NCBI GenBank assembly: GCA_040112665.1
Contig: CP157796.1
Coordinates: 622,813 to 686,812 of the forward strand
Source: Oceanicaulis sp.
GTDB lineage: Bacteria; Pseudomonadota; Alphaproteobacteria; Caulobacterales; Maricaulaceae
Direction of reading: 5' to 3'
Length of the DNA: 64,000 nt
Positions 1 to 8,680 of this stretch are shown here, in pieces. The notes beneath the pieces were generated by a model, which saw nothing but the letters and a program-made list of their open reading frames with translations, was not told where the DNA came from and ran no database searches. The translations under genes and the position numbers were made by a program. How positions within the stretch are numbered: position 1 is the stretch's first letter; the number at the start of each line of letters is the position of its first letter.

Positions 1-2
1 CC

Positions 3-143
3 GCCGCTCTGGTCGGCTGCGACGCGGCGACCATCCCTGCAAAGGTGTTCGACCAGCTCTACAAGCACCCGCAGACCGACACCGGGCTGTCCGCCTTCCT
101 CTCCGACTGGAAAAAGGCGACCGGGCGGGACTCCCTGGGCTAG
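3..143 (+). CDS. tal: Transaldolase / fructose-6-phosphate aldolase family, C-terminal end (partial)
   Basis: Only the last 46 codons are in the window, ending in TAG at 141-143. The readable tail has the pattern seen at the end of the short transaldolase (TalB/FSA-like) family: an [11 protein letters not shown] segment, an [11 protein letters not shown] segment, then [10 protein letters not shown]. The family transfers a dihydroxyacetone unit between sugar phosphates through a Schiff-base lysine in the cytosolic pentose phosphate pathway; that lysine lies upstream of the window. The stop codon sits in a CTAG shared with the stop of the convergent exoD gene, so the two coding regions touch. 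Function is from family resemblance of a short tail, so it is probable rather than certain. Confidence 0.75.
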   Translation, partial: AALVGCDAATIPAKVFDQLYKHPQTDTGLSAFLSDWKKATGRDSLG

Positions 144-838
144 CTCCGCCCCAGAACACCGAGCAGGAAGTCCTTGACGATGTCGAGGAAGGCCGCGCCG
201 AACACCAGAAAGCCGCCGATCAGAAGCCCGATCCAGATCACGCCCAGAAACAGGCCCAGGATCACTAAAAGCCCGTCCCGGGTGATGAGCCCGATCGAGG
301 ACAGGGCGATGGCGATGCCCGGCGTGGTGTTGGTCGCCGGCAGCGGCACCAGGATCGACGCGCAGAACAGCACGAACACCGCGCCGACCATGCGCTCGGC
401 GTTGCGCCCAGACAGAAGGCTCAGCCGGGGCCGGGCCAGCCGCTCCACCCAGCCGAACCATTTGCGCGCGCCTTTGGCCATGCGCTGAAGATCGGCTTTC
501 GACAGCGGCCGGTCTGAAAACCTGCGCGGCAGCCAGGGCTGCTCTCGCCCAGCAGCCATTTGCGCGGCCAGCGCCATCATCGGCAGCGCGACGACCTGCG
601 GCACGCCGTACAAAAACGGCATGCAGACCGGGATCGCGAGCGCGAACAGGAGCACGCCGAACACCCGCTCGCCGAGCGTGCGGGTGAACGCGCCCAGCGT
701 GAGGCCTTCCTCGGGCGCGCCCTGCGCGATGTCCTCGAGCGCGGCGATCAGCCCGCCGGAGGGTTCGGGGCCGGGACCGTCTTCACGGCGGTCGCCGCCG
801 GGTTCGGGCGCGTCAAGGCTGCGGGCAGGGTCGGTCAT
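140..838 (-). CDS. exoD: ExoD-family exopolysaccharide synthesis membrane protein
   Basis: A 232-residue protein with a charged proline/glycine-rich N-terminus (about 1-45) followed by a hydrophobic body matching the ExoD family: a conserved [16 protein letters not shown] stretch near residues 50-65, a segment around [16 protein letters not shown], and two long hydrophobic segments near the end (about 150-185 and 190-225). ExoD proteins are inner-membrane proteins first linked to exopolysaccharide production in rhizobia; the biochemical activity is unknown. The gene is convergent with the transaldolase and shares its CTAG stop region. It lies away from the glycan cluster that starts near 14 kb, so a link with that cluster is only a possibility. 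Confidence 0.85.
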   Translation of the reverse strand: MTDPARSLDAPEPGGDRREDGPGPEPSGGLIAALEDIAQGAPEEGLTLGAFTRTLGERVFGVLLFALAIPVCMPFLYGVPQVVALPMMALAAQMAAGREQPWLPRRFSDRPLSKADLQRMAKGARKWFGWVERLARPRLSLLSGRNAERMVGAVFVLFCASILVPLPATNTTPGIAIALSSIGLITRDGLLVILGLFLGVIWIGLLIGGFLVFGAAFLDIVKDFLLGVLGRS

Positions 839-980
839 GGCGCGCTCCGGGTTGAGGCGGGGCCTGAATACGCGCCGAACGCCTACAGAGCAATTATTGT
901 GAGCGCCCCTATGGGCTTCACAAACTCGCGCCCCTGTGGCGACATAGAATCAAAGCTTATGATTGCGCTCTGGAGCGAGC

Positions 981-2072
981 ATGGAAATTTGGCAACACGC
1001 TGCGGGCGACGGCGATCGAAGCTTTGCGGACCTATGCATCAGAAATAACGTTATTTTATTGGGGCCAAGCAATATTGGGCGCTGGGGGCCGAATGCGCGT
1101 GAAAAATACCTAGAACATGGCATCAAGCCCAGAACCTGTACAATATTGGACCGCTTTTGTACGCAAATGTCGTCGGGAGATTTGGTCGTTCTGAGAGAGG
1201 GCACGTCAACCGTCAGGGCGGTTGGGAGAATTGTCGGGGACTATGAATACATTGACGCCTTTCTAGATGTTGATGGCTGGGACGTTGCGCATGCCAGACG
1301 GGTCCACTGGGTAGCCCAGGAGCAGATGCCCCGCCACTTCCCGACTTACACAATGAAACTAGGCGACACGACGCAAATCCTACCTACAGGCGAAAAGGCC
1401 CACGAACTTCGCGCTTGGATCAAGAATCTGTTCGAGACATATGATGAAGACAAGCAGCCAGAATTTACACAGTTCGACGATTCAAAATCGCTTGATATCG
1501 CCGACTGTGCAGCACTCTTATTTGAATGCGGACTAAGCGCCACGTCTGCGACCTCGCTAACGGACCGGATTACCGACCTGACGAAGCTTGCACAATGGTA
1601 CCGAACCAAAACCGAGGCCATTTCTGAAGCAGAGACGCTCGGGCAACTTGTTTTGCCGCTTTTCGTAGCACTCGGCTGGTCTCCTCAGACACTAGCGATG
1701 GAGTGGTCGATATCTGGTATCGGACGAATAGATCTCGCGGCGTTCCGGCCGTTTCGACAGAGCGTCCGAAATCAAGACGACATCGTGCTGGTGCTTGAGG
1801 CGAAGCGATTCAATCGCTCTTGCTTGGTCGGGGTGGAGCAAGCTCGATCCTACGCGTCAGCGCTTCCAAATGCCGAGCGGTTAGTGGTCACGGACGGCCT
1901 GCGGTATGCCGTATTTATTCGCGATGAAACGGGGACGTTTCCCGAGTCCCCACATGCATACCTCAATCTGGCACAGCCGAAAGATCATTACGCCGCACTT
2001 GACTGCTTAGGAGCAGATGAAGCGCTGCTTGCACTGTCCGCAGCTTGGAGACCAGGCTTGCTCACCCGGTGA
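981..2072 (+). CDS. Orphan nuclease: EVE-like domain fused to HsdR-type PD-(D/E)XK domain
   Basis: A 363-residue protein. I use ATG at 981 because GGAG lies at 972-975; a TTG at 963 is possible. Residues 1-110 resemble the EVE/PUA-like domains of McrB-type proteins: a SGDLVVLREG segment (65-74), then AVGRIVGDYEY (80-90) and RVHWV. Residues 210-320 resemble the HsdR N-terminal nuclease of type I restriction enzymes: E218 in SEAETL, D251 in GRIDLAAF, E273 and K275 in VLEAKR, and Q287/Y291 as the QxxxY motif. EVE domains in related proteins often bind modified bases, so a modification-dependent nuclease is a reasonable inference. There is no methyltransferase, helicase or McrC next to it. Base composition is visibly AT-richer than both neighbours, suggesting transfer. 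The 3' end overlaps serA by 11 bases, tail to tail. Confidence 0.7.
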   Translation: MEIWQHAAGDGDRSFADLCIRNNVILLGPSNIGRWGPNAREKYLEHGIKPRTCTILDRFCTQMSSGDLVVLREGTSTVRAVGRIVGDYEYIDAFLDVDGWDVAHARRVHWVAQEQMPRHFPTYTMKLGDTTQILPTGEKAHELRAWIKNLFETYDEDKQPEFTQFDDSKSLDIADCAALLFECGLSATSATSLTDRITDLTKLAQWYRTKTEAISEAETLGQLVLPLFVALGWSPQTLAMEWSISGIGRIDLAAFRPFRQSVRNQDDIVLVLEAKRFNRSCLVGVEQARSYASALPNAERLVVTDGLRYAVFIRDETGTFPESPHAYLNLAQPKDHYAALDCLGADEALLALSAAWRPGLLTR

Positions 2073-3282
2073 TCAGCCGCGCGCGGATCGCGCCGTCCAG
2101 CGCCTCGACGCGGGCGAGAATGTCGGCCGGGGCGCGTTCGAGATCGGCGACCGCATAACCGTACTCGCCGTCGGTCTGCAGATACTGGGCGGCGACGTTC
2201 GCGCCGGCCTGTTCGGCCGCTTCGTTGAGCCGCCTCAGAAAGCCCGGCCGGTTGAAATGGGGCACCAGCACCCGCACCTGCCCCTCGCCCAGCGGGCCGG
2301 GTTCGACATGGGGGAAGTTCACCGCATGGCTGGTCGCGCCCTGATAAAGATACTTCGCCAGCTTGGTCGCCGCATCGAGCCCGATCGCCTGCTGGGCCTC
2401 GGCGGTCGAGCCGCCGATATGGGGGGTGAGGATGGCGTTCGGGCAGCCCTGCAGCGGGCTTTCGAAGGCCTCGTCCTTGCTCTTCGGCTCGACGGGGAAG
2501 ACGTCCACCGCAGCGCCCGCGAGCTTGCCTGATCTCAGCGCCTCGGCGAGCGCGTCCACGTCCACGAGGTCGCCGCGGGCCTGGTTGATCAGATACGCCC
2601 CGTCCTTCATCAGCGCGATCTCGCGCTTGCCGATCATGTTGCGCGTGCGCGCGGTGGAGGGCACGTGCAGGGTCACCGCGTCGCAGGTGGACAGAAGCGC
2701 GTCCAGGCTTTCGGTCGGCCGCGCGTTGCCGTGCGCGAGCTTGGGCTCGATGTCGTAGAAATACACGTGCATGCCCAGCGCCGAGGCGATCACCGAGAGC
2801 TGGGCGCCGATATTGCCGTAGCCCACGATGCCGAGCTTTTTCTTGCGCACTTCGTTCGCGCCCTCGGCGGTTTTCAGCCACAGACCCTTTTCGGTGGCGA
2901 ACATCTTCTCGGGGATGCGGCGCATCAGCATGATGACGCTGGCGATGGTCAGCTCGGCCACCGACCTGGTGTTGGCGAAGGGCGCGTTGAAGACCGGGAT
3001 CCCGCGCCTTGCGGCGGCGTCGAGATCGACCTGGTTGGTGCCGATGCAGAAACAGCCCACCGCCGCCAGACCCGAAGCGGCGGCGAACACCTCTTCGGTC
3101 AGCTGGGTGCGCGAGCGGATGCCGACCACGTCCGCGCCAGAGATCGTCTGCCCCAGCGTCGCCGGATCGGGCGAGCCGGACACCCGCCGCACCGAGACCG
3201 GGCCGAGCGCCTGAAGCGCCTCGTCGGCGTCGGGGTGGACGTTTTCGAGCAGGAGCGCGTCGAAGGGCGTGGAGCGGGCCAT
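2062..3282 (-). CDS. serA: D-3-phosphoglycerate dehydrogenase
   Basis: A 406-residue protein, the length of the short E. coli-type enzyme. It oxidises 3-phosphoglycerate to 3-phosphohydroxypyruvate with NAD+, the first step of serine synthesis in the cytosol. Visible are the Rossmann motif GYGNIG (154-159), catalytic R236 in NQARG, E265 in VFPVEP and H288 in PHIGGST, and a C-terminal ACT domain from about 336, which in this family gives serine feedback. Start ATG at 3282 is preceded by GAGGTGAG; the frame stays open further upstream but without family similarity. The 3' end overlaps the AT-richer nuclease gene by 11 bases. Confidence 0.95.
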   Translation of the reverse strand: MARSTPFDALLLENVHPDADEALQALGPVSVRRVSGSPDPATLGQTISGADVVGIRSRTQLTEEVFAAASGLAAVGCFCIGTNQVDLDAAARRGIPVFNAPFANTRSVAELTIASVIMLMRRIPEKMFATEKGLWLKTAEGANEVRKKKLGIVGYGNIGAQLSVIASALGMHVYFYDIEPKLAHGNARPTESLDALLSTCDAVTLHVPSTARTRNMIGKREIALMKDGAYLINQARGDLVDVDALAEALRSGKLAGAAVDVFPVEPKSKDEAFESPLQGCPNAILTPHIGGSTAEAQQAIGLDAATKLAKYLYQGATSHAVNFPHVEPGPLGEGQVRVLVPHFNRPGFLRRLNEAAEQAGANVAAQYLQTDGEYGYAVADLERAPADILARVEALDGAIRARLITG

Positions 3283-3440
3283 GGACTCACCTCGCATAGG
3301 GATGCTGCAACCGCAAACGAGCATGGCGCGCGCCCGCCTGCAAGGCGGCGTGCGGCCGCGCCGCGTGCAGCGCCCGGCGTGACAACGGGCTCTAAACAGA
3401 GGCATTGTGCGCCGAACTTTTTCAGGGGACGCCCGAACCC

Positions 3441-4436
3441 ATGGCGGTACTGGTCACCGGCGCGGCCGGCTTCATCGGATATCACGCCGCCCGCGCCCTG
3501 CTCGAGCGCGGCGAAGCGGTGGTGGGCGTCGACTGCCTGACCGACTATTACGACGTCGCGCTGAAACAGGCCCGCCTGGCCGAGCTGGGCCGGTTCAAGG
3601 GTTTCCGGTTCGAGAGACTGGACCTCGCCGACGCCGCCGCAGTGCGCGCGCTCGTCCTGTCCGTCCGCCCCCGGAAGATCCTGCATCTCGCAGCGCAAGC
3701 CGGCGTCCGGTATTCGCTGGAAAACCCGTTCGCCTACACGCATTCGAACATCTCAGGGCACCTCTCCGTGCTCGAAGCGGCGCGCGCGCTCGACGGCGAG
3801 CTCGATCACCTCGTCTATGCGAGTTCGAGCTCGGTCTACGGCGAGCGGCCCGCCGAGCGCGGCTTCAGCGAGGACGACGCTGTCGACGCGCCGGTCTCGC
3901 TTTACGCCGCCACCAAGCGCGCCGACGAGCTGATGAGCGGCACCTATGCGCATCTTTACGGCCTGCCGCTGACCGGCTTGCGGTTTTTCACCGTGTACGG
4001 ACCGTGGGGCCGGCCGGACATGGCGTACTTCTCGTTCGCCGAGAAGATGATCGCCGGGCAGACGCTGAAGCTTTTCAATCACGGCCGGAACCTGCGCGAC
4101 TTCACCTTCATCGGCGACATCATTCCCCATCTTCTGGCGCTGGTGGACGATCGTCCGGGGCCGGGCAATCGCGTGTTCAATATCGGCGGGTCGAGCCCGG
4201 TGGACACGCTGGCGCTGGTCTCCGCGCTCGAAGCGGCGCTGGGGATCGAGGCGAGGACCGAGAAGATCGACGCCCAGCCCGGCGATGTCAGCGCGACTTG
4301 GGCGGACACCTCGCGGCTTGAAGCGGCCTACGGCGCGGCGCCGCACACTGCGCTGCAAGACGGGATCGGCGCGTTCGCGCGCTGGTTCCGAGGCTGGAAG
4401 GGGCTCGACGCCCCGCGCGCCGCCGGACAGCAATGA
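3441..4436 (+). CDS. NAD-dependent UDP-glucuronate 4-epimerase (CapI/LpsL type)
   Basis: A 331-residue extended short-chain dehydrogenase. NAD-binding GAAGFIG lies at 7-13, the catalytic Tyr/Lys pair at Y155 and K159 in YAATK, and ASSSSVYG near 127. The stretch around residues 33-50 with TDYYDV and KQARL is characteristic of UDP-glucuronate 4-epimerases, which make UDP-galacturonate for lipopolysaccharide or capsule. A UDP-glucose dehydrogenase (37.8-39.1 kb) could supply UDP-glucuronate. ATG at 3441 was chosen over an in-frame GTG-type start at 3405 because the Rossmann strand begins here. It overlaps the next gene by four bases (ATGA), so the two are probably translated together. Substrate is inferred. 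Confidence 0.88.
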   Translation: MAVLVTGAAGFIGYHAARALLERGEAVVGVDCLTDYYDVALKQARLAELGRFKGFRFERLDLADAAAVRALVLSVRPRKILHLAAQAGVRYSLENPFAYTHSNISGHLSVLEAARALDGELDHLVYASSSSVYGERPAERGFSEDDAVDAPVSLYAATKRADELMSGTYAHLYGLPLTGLRFFTVYGPWGRPDMAYFSFAEKMIAGQTLKLFNHGRNLRDFTFIGDIIPHLLALVDDRPGPGNRVFNIGGSSPVDTLALVSALEAALGIEARTEKIDAQPGDVSATWADTSRLEAAYGAAPHTALQDGIGAFARWFRGWKGLDAPRAAGQQ

Positions 4437-4882
4437 CCGTTTTCGTGGACGCCGACGCCTGTCCTGTGAAGGACGAGGCGATCCGCGTCGCCGAGCGCTG
4501 GAAGACGCAGGTGCTGCTGGTCTGCGACGGAGGGCTGCGCCGCCCGCAAAGCGCCTGGGCCGAACTCGTCATCGTGCCTGAAGGCGCGGACGCCGCCGAC
4601 GACTGGATCGCCGAGCGCATCGGGCCGGGCGATATCTGCGTGACCGGCGACATCCCGCTGGCCGACCGCTGCCTGAAGGCCGGCGCGAAGGCGATCGATC
4701 ATCGCGGCACGGTGTTCACCGCCAACTCGATCGGCTCCAAGCTCGCCATGCGCGACCTCATGGCCGACCTCAGAAGCGCAGGCATGGAGACCGGCGGCCC
4801 GAAAGGCTTCAGCCCGCGCGACCGCTCGGCCTTCCTGAACGGGCTCGAGCAGGTGTTCCAGGATCTCAGGCGCGGGCGCTGA
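4433..4882 (+). CDS. DUF188 family protein (YaiI/YqxD-like)
   Basis: A 149-residue protein matching the YaiI/YqxD family over its whole length: an N-terminal [10 protein letters not shown] motif (3-12), a central [22 protein letters not shown] region with conserved aspartates, and a C-terminal [17 protein letters not shown] segment. The aspartates recall PIN-like nuclease folds, but no activity is established for the family. The start overlaps the stop of the epimerase gene by four bases, pointing to co-translation; no functional link is known. Confidence 0.9.
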   Translation: MTVFVDADACPVKDEAIRVAERWKTQVLLVCDGGLRRPQSAWAELVIVPEGADAADDWIAERIGPGDICVTGDIPLADRCLKAGAKAIDHRGTVFTANSIGSKLAMRDLMADLRSAGMETGGPKGFSPRDRSAFLNGLEQVFQDLRRGR

Positions 4883-4976
4883 ACACCACGCCACGCCTGG
4901 TTGACAGCCCGCCCCGGCGAAGCGATTTCTGACCCAGGCGCACGCGCTGCAGGCGTGCGGTGAAACGGGGTTCTCC

Positions 4977-6065
4977 GTGCCGAACTTCTCTCCTCGCCTG
5001 TTCGTCGTTCTGGTCGCCCTGGCGGTCTGGCCGGCGTCGATCTTCCTGTTCGCGCCCCGCCCCGAAGCGCCCGGCGAATTCGCCGAAGACGTGGTGTCCG
5101 AAGATTTCCTGCTCTCGCTCTATAATATCGACAAGGAGGCGTGCGTCGCCCTGGCGAGTCTCGACCGGCTCGATGTTCTGGTGGTGGGCAATTCGCACGT
5201 CTATTCGGGCATCGACGCCTGGGAGCTCGCCCAAGCCTTTCCCGATCGTCAGACCGGCGTCTGCGCCTTCGGAACCTGGCATCTGGGCACGTTCGATCTT
5301 CTGATCGACTATCTCGACCATCACGGGCTCGAACCGCGCCGCCTTATCTGGATCGTCGATCCCTATTTTCTGCAGAAGCCCCTGAACGACTATCTGCCCG
5401 ACCAGCAGGCGACCCTGTTCGATCCGGTCGCGCGCAGCGCGGTGTTCGATCGCTGGCGGACCAACCTGGCGCAGGGCTCGCCGATTTCGGGCGTTGCTGC
5501 CGCGACTCTCCGTGCACAGATCGACGAGGTCGAAGCCCGCACGCGCGCGCTCGACCGCGAGGCGGCCGAGGCGCTCGTCCTCGACGTCGAGTTCGTCCAT
5601 GAGCGCCATCAGGGCGTCTACGCCGGCGTCGAGCCCGACCCGGCCGCGCCGGCGGCCCTGAAGCGGATCTGCCGGGCGCTGTCGGCGCGCGGTATCGCGG
5701 TGGACGTGGTGGTCTCGCCCATGCCCCGGCCCGAATTCGTGGCCGACCTGCCGATCGAGTTCAGCGTCGATCCTTATGGTCTCGGGCCGCTTTTCCAAGA
5801 GGCGATGCCCTGCATCGACCGGCTCATCGACCGGCCGGTGCTGGAAGACTGGGGGCTGGACGTCCGCTTCCTGTTCAATCGCGGTTTCGATCCGGAGTTT
5901 CCCTATGACTGGATCGCAGACAGGCCCGCATTTGAAGCCGGATACGCCACGCTGCCCCGGCGTCGGCAAGGCGCGTTCTACGACGTGCATCACCTCAACC
6001 GCGCCGGCGCCCGGCTGTTCACCCGCCGCGTGATGGAAGACCTCGCGGCAGACGAGACGGGTTAG
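4977..6065 (+). CDS. Membrane-anchored SGNH/GDSL-like protein (possible O-acyl esterase or transferase)
   Basis: A 362-residue protein with a GTG start and one N-terminal hydrophobic segment (about 8-26), so it is probably anchored with the body in the periplasm. VVGNSHVYSGID places a candidate nucleophile at S73 in a GxSH block, and FYDVHHLN near the C-terminus supplies D336 and H339, giving an SGNH-type Ser-Asp-His set. Such folds remove or add acetyl and other acyl groups on surface polysaccharides (AlgX, DltD and relatives). No acyltransferase membrane partner is adjacent. The 3' end overlaps the opposite-strand phosphoesterase by four bases. The role in glycan acylation is inference. Confidence 0.6.
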   Translation: MPNFSPRLFVVLVALAVWPASIFLFAPRPEAPGEFAEDVVSEDFLLSLYNIDKEACVALASLDRLDVLVVGNSHVYSGIDAWELAQAFPDRQTGVCAFGTWHLGTFDLLIDYLDHHGLEPRRLIWIVDPYFLQKPLNDYLPDQQATLFDPVARSAVFDRWRTNLAQGSPISGVAAATLRAQIDEVEARTRALDREAAEALVLDVEFVHERHQGVYAGVEPDPAAPAALKRICRALSARGIAVDVVVSPMPRPEFVADLPIEFSVDPYGLGPLFQEAMPCIDRLIDRPVLEDWGLDVRFLFNRGFDPEFPYDWIADRPAFEAGYATLPRRRQGAFYDVHHLNRAGARLFTRRVMEDLAADETG

Positions 6066-6880
6066 GCGGCCGGCAGGATCTCGCCCAGCACCCCGCCTAT
6101 GCGGATCGGCTCGCAGCGAACCGCAAGCCCGGTCGCGTCGTCGGTCTCGACAAACAATCCGCAGGCGGTCGCCTCGCCGCTGGCGGTGGTGAAGCGCGAG
6201 GACCGCATGCCGGTGACGAAGCGGTTCACCGGCTCGTCCTTCTCCATGCCGATCACGCTGTCATAGTCCCCGCACATGCCGGCGTCAGTCTGATAGGCGG
6301 TGCCGCCGGGCAGGATGCGGTGATCGGCGGTGGGCACATGGGTGTGCGTACCGACCACCAGGCTCGCCCGGCCGTCGCAATAAACGCCCATGGCGGTCTT
6401 CTCGCTGGTCGCCTCGCCGTGCATGTCGACCACGATCGCATCGGCGACCTGACCGAGCGGGCACGAGACGATTTCCTTCTCCACCGCAGCGAACGGATCT
6501 TCCAGCGGCTGCATGAACAGGCGCAGCATCACGTTCATCACAAGGATCCGCCGCCCGTCGGGCAGATCGTAGAGCGACGCGCCCTTGCCCGGCGCAGCGC
6601 CGGGCCGGTAGTTCACCGGCCGCAACAGTCTGGGCTCGCGCTCGATATAGCTCAGCGCCTCGGACTGGTCCCAGGCGTGATTGCCCAGGGTGAGCACGTC
6701 CGCGCCGGCGTCGAACAGCTCGTTGGCGGTGCGCTCGGTGATGCCGAACCCGCCCGCGGCGTTCTCGGCGTTGACGATCACGAAGTCGAGCTTCAGCCGG
6801 TCGCGCAGGCCGGGCAGGTGCTCGGCCACCGCCTCGCGGCCGGACTTGCCGACGACGTCTCCGAAAAATCCGATGCGCAT
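6062..6880 (-). CDS. YmdB-type metallophosphoesterase (TIGR00282 family)
   Basis: A 272-residue protein matching the YmdB-like calcineurin-fold family throughout: metal-binding D8 in FFGDVVG, NAEN at about 37-40, LGNHAWDQ near 65, VDMHGEATSEK in the middle and VGTHTHVPTAD later. Characterised relatives hydrolyse 2',3'-cyclic nucleotides and affect RNA turnover or stress behaviour; the physiological substrate here is unknown. It is a cytosolic enzyme with no signal peptide. ATG at 6880 starts directly on the first beta strand. Confidence 0.88.
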   Translation of the reverse strand: MRIGFFGDVVGKSGREAVAEHLPGLRDRLKLDFVIVNAENAAGGFGITERTANELFDAGADVLTLGNHAWDQSEALSYIEREPRLLRPVNYRPGAAPGKGASLYDLPDGRRILVMNVMLRLFMQPLEDPFAAVEKEIVSCPLGQVADAIVVDMHGEATSEKTAMGVYCDGRASLVVGTHTHVPTADHRILPGGTAYQTDAGMCGDYDSVIGMEKDEPVNRFVTGMRSSRFTTASGEATACGLFVETDDATGLAVRCEPIRIGGVLGEILPAA

Positions 6881-6943
6881 GACCGCTCCTTTCGAAGCGT
6901 GCGCATATAGCGCGCGCGCCCGGCGCTGGCCATGGCGGCGGTG

Positions 6944-7705
6944 CTAACCCTCCTGCACCGCGACGGTGCGTGCGATCTTGCGCTTGTACTTCTCCGCGTC
7001 CTCACCGTCGGCCATGCCCGCGACCGCCTCTTTCGCCTTCCTGTAACGGTCCACCACCCCGCCGATATGGCGGAACCCGCCCCACAGGTCGGCGATCACC
7101 ACGCCGGAGAGGAGCAGCGCCGGGCCGGACACCCATTTGAACGCAGTGGTCAGGCCGGCGAAGATCTGCGCGTCCGGATTGGCGATGATGGGCGGCGGGC
7201 CGATCAGCGAGGCGGCCAGGCCGCCCGCGCCGGGAATGTCCTGCGCCAGCTGTTCGGCCAGCATGGCGATGAAATTGCTCGACAGGAAGAAAAAGCGGAC
7301 CACCTCGGCGACGCCCGGCGAGGCCGCCGCACCGTCGGGGTCGACGAAGGGCGCGGTCGCGCCCGGCGCGAAGAAGGGCTGGTTCAGCGCATAGACCGCC
7401 AGGGCCACGCCGGGCGCGAGCACGGCGGCGATATAGCCGGCCGTATAGACCATGCGAGAGCGGCGCACCTTCTCGGCGCGGTCGATGTCGCGATCCAGAT
7501 TGTCCAGAAAGCACTGCTTTTTCTGGCAGGGCGCGCCGCGTCTCGTGCGCTTGCTGTAAGCGCCCATCGCCGTGCTCAGCCCGCCGCCGAAGCGCTGCTG
7601 GACGGCCCAGACCAGAGGCAGCAATCCGCCGGCGATCAGCGCCGCCCAGGCGGCGTAGCGCAGTGCGAGGTCGCGCACGGCGTCGTCCCCGAAAATGTCG
7701 AGCAT
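6944..7705 (-). CDS. Hypothetical multi-pass membrane protein
   Basis: A 253-residue protein I do not recognise. Hydrophobic segments lie at about 15-36, 86-110 and 195-215, with a weaker one near 138-155. Between the first two is a basic, cysteine-containing loop (CQKKQC) followed by a charged helix, and the C-terminal 35 residues are lysine-rich and probably cytosolic. A CtrA-like box lies 67 bases upstream of the ATG at 7705, so cell-cycle control is possible. It is on the same strand as fpr, which ends 116 bases upstream, but the gap argues for its own promoter. Confidence 0.7.
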   Translation of the reverse strand: MLDIFGDDAVRDLALRYAAWAALIAGGLLPLVWAVQQRFGGGLSTAMGAYSKRTRRGAPCQKKQCFLDNLDRDIDRAEKVRRSRMVYTAGYIAAVLAPGVALAVYALNQPFFAPGATAPFVDPDGAAASPGVAEVVRFFFLSSNFIAMLAEQLAQDIPGAGGLAASLIGPPPIIANPDAQIFAGLTTAFKWVSGPALLLSGVVIADLWGGFRHIGGVVDRYRKAKEAVAGMADGEDAEKYKRKIARTVAVQEG

Positions 7706-7771
7706 GGTCGTCCCCCCTGTCGTTCGGCCCGCGACGCCGCACCTGCGGTGCGCGTTCCCCCGATCAGAAGG

Positions 7772-7787
7772 TTAACCAAATCCTAAC
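7772..7787 (-). promoter_or_regulatory. Candidate CtrA-binding box
   Basis: The sequence reads TTAA, seven bases, then CTAAC, one mismatch from the alphaproteobacterial CtrA consensus TTAA-N7-TTAAC. It lies in the 116-base gap between the end of fpr and the start of the multi-pass membrane protein, 67 bases before that gene's ATG, a usual place for a CtrA site. Such a short motif can occur by chance; that it falls in an intergenic region of GC-rich DNA is the main support. Confidence 0.4.
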
Positions 7788-7821
7788 GGCCTGAAAAGGC
7801 GACGCTCGGCGCGCTCGAGCG

Positions 7822-8592
7822 CTAGCCCACGAAGGCCTTCTCGACCACGTATTCGGCCGGCCGGGCGTTCGAGCCTTCGGTGAGGCCTGCGCGCTCGCAG
7901 CGCAGCTTGCAGTCCTCGATCATCTCCATCGAGCCGCAGATCATCACCCGGTCGGTTTCGGGGTTCAGCGCGGGCACGCCGAGCTCGTCAAAGATGATCC
8001 CCTCGTCGATGAGCTGGGTGATCCGGCCGGTGCGCACGAAGTCCTCGCGGGTGACCGAGGGGTAGTAGACCAGCTTGCCGTTCGCGAACTCGCCCACCAG
8101 CGGATCGCTCGCCACCGCCTCGACCAGCTCGCGGCCGTATTCGAGTTCGGCGACCTCGCGGCAGGTATGGGTGAGGATCACCTGATCGTACTGCTCATAG
8201 GTCTCCGGATCGCGGATGATCGAGGCGAAGGGGGCGATCCCGGTGCCGGTGGACAGAAGATACAGCCGCTTGCCCGGGGTCAGCGCGTCGAGCACCAGCG
8301 TGCCCACTGACTTGGTCCCCAGAAGGATGGTGTCGCCCGGTTCGATCTTCTGAAGCCGCGAGGTCAGGGGGCCGTCAGGCACCTTGATGGAGAAAAACTC
8401 CAGCTCCTCGTCCCAGCTGGGGCTGGCCACCGAATAGGCGCGCAGAAGCGGCTTTCCGTCGACCGGTAGGCCCAGCATCACGAATTCGCCCGAGCGGAAG
8501 CGGAAGCTCTGCGGCCGGGTCACGCGGAAGGCGAACAGCCGGTCGGTGTAGTGCCTGACCGATTTCACCGTTTGCTCGCTGACCGCCGCCAT
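7822..8592 (-). CDS. fpr: Ferredoxin/flavodoxin--NADP reductase
   Basis: A 256-residue FAD enzyme that moves electrons between NADPH and ferredoxin or flavodoxin. The FAD motif RAYSVAS lies near residue 50, the phosphate-binding STGTGIAPF region near 115, an ICGS motif near 220, and the C-terminus ends in VEKAFVG as in bacterial Fpr proteins. I chose ATG at 8592, with GAGGG upstream, over an in-frame start 63 bases further out that lacks family similarity. A possible promoter is TTGGCG (8650-8655) with a 17-base spacer to TAGAAC (8627-8632), on the minus strand. Soluble and cytosolic. Confidence 0.93.
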   Translation of the reverse strand: MAAVSEQTVKSVRHYTDRLFAFRVTRPQSFRFRSGEFVMLGLPVDGKPLLRAYSVASPSWDEELEFFSIKVPDGPLTSRLQKIEPGDTILLGTKSVGTLVLDALTPGKRLYLLSTGTGIAPFASIIRDPETYEQYDQVILTHTCREVAELEYGRELVEAVASDPLVGEFANGKLVYYPSVTREDFVRTGRITQLIDEGIIFDELGVPALNPETDRVMICGSMEMIEDCKLRCERAGLTEGSNARPAEYVVEKAFVG

Positions 8593-8680
8593 GATCGCCC
8601 TCGCCGCTTTCAAAAATATCCAGCGGGTTCTAGGCGCGAGCAGCCGCGGCGCCAACCGCCGTGTCTGCGGCGCGGCGTCG

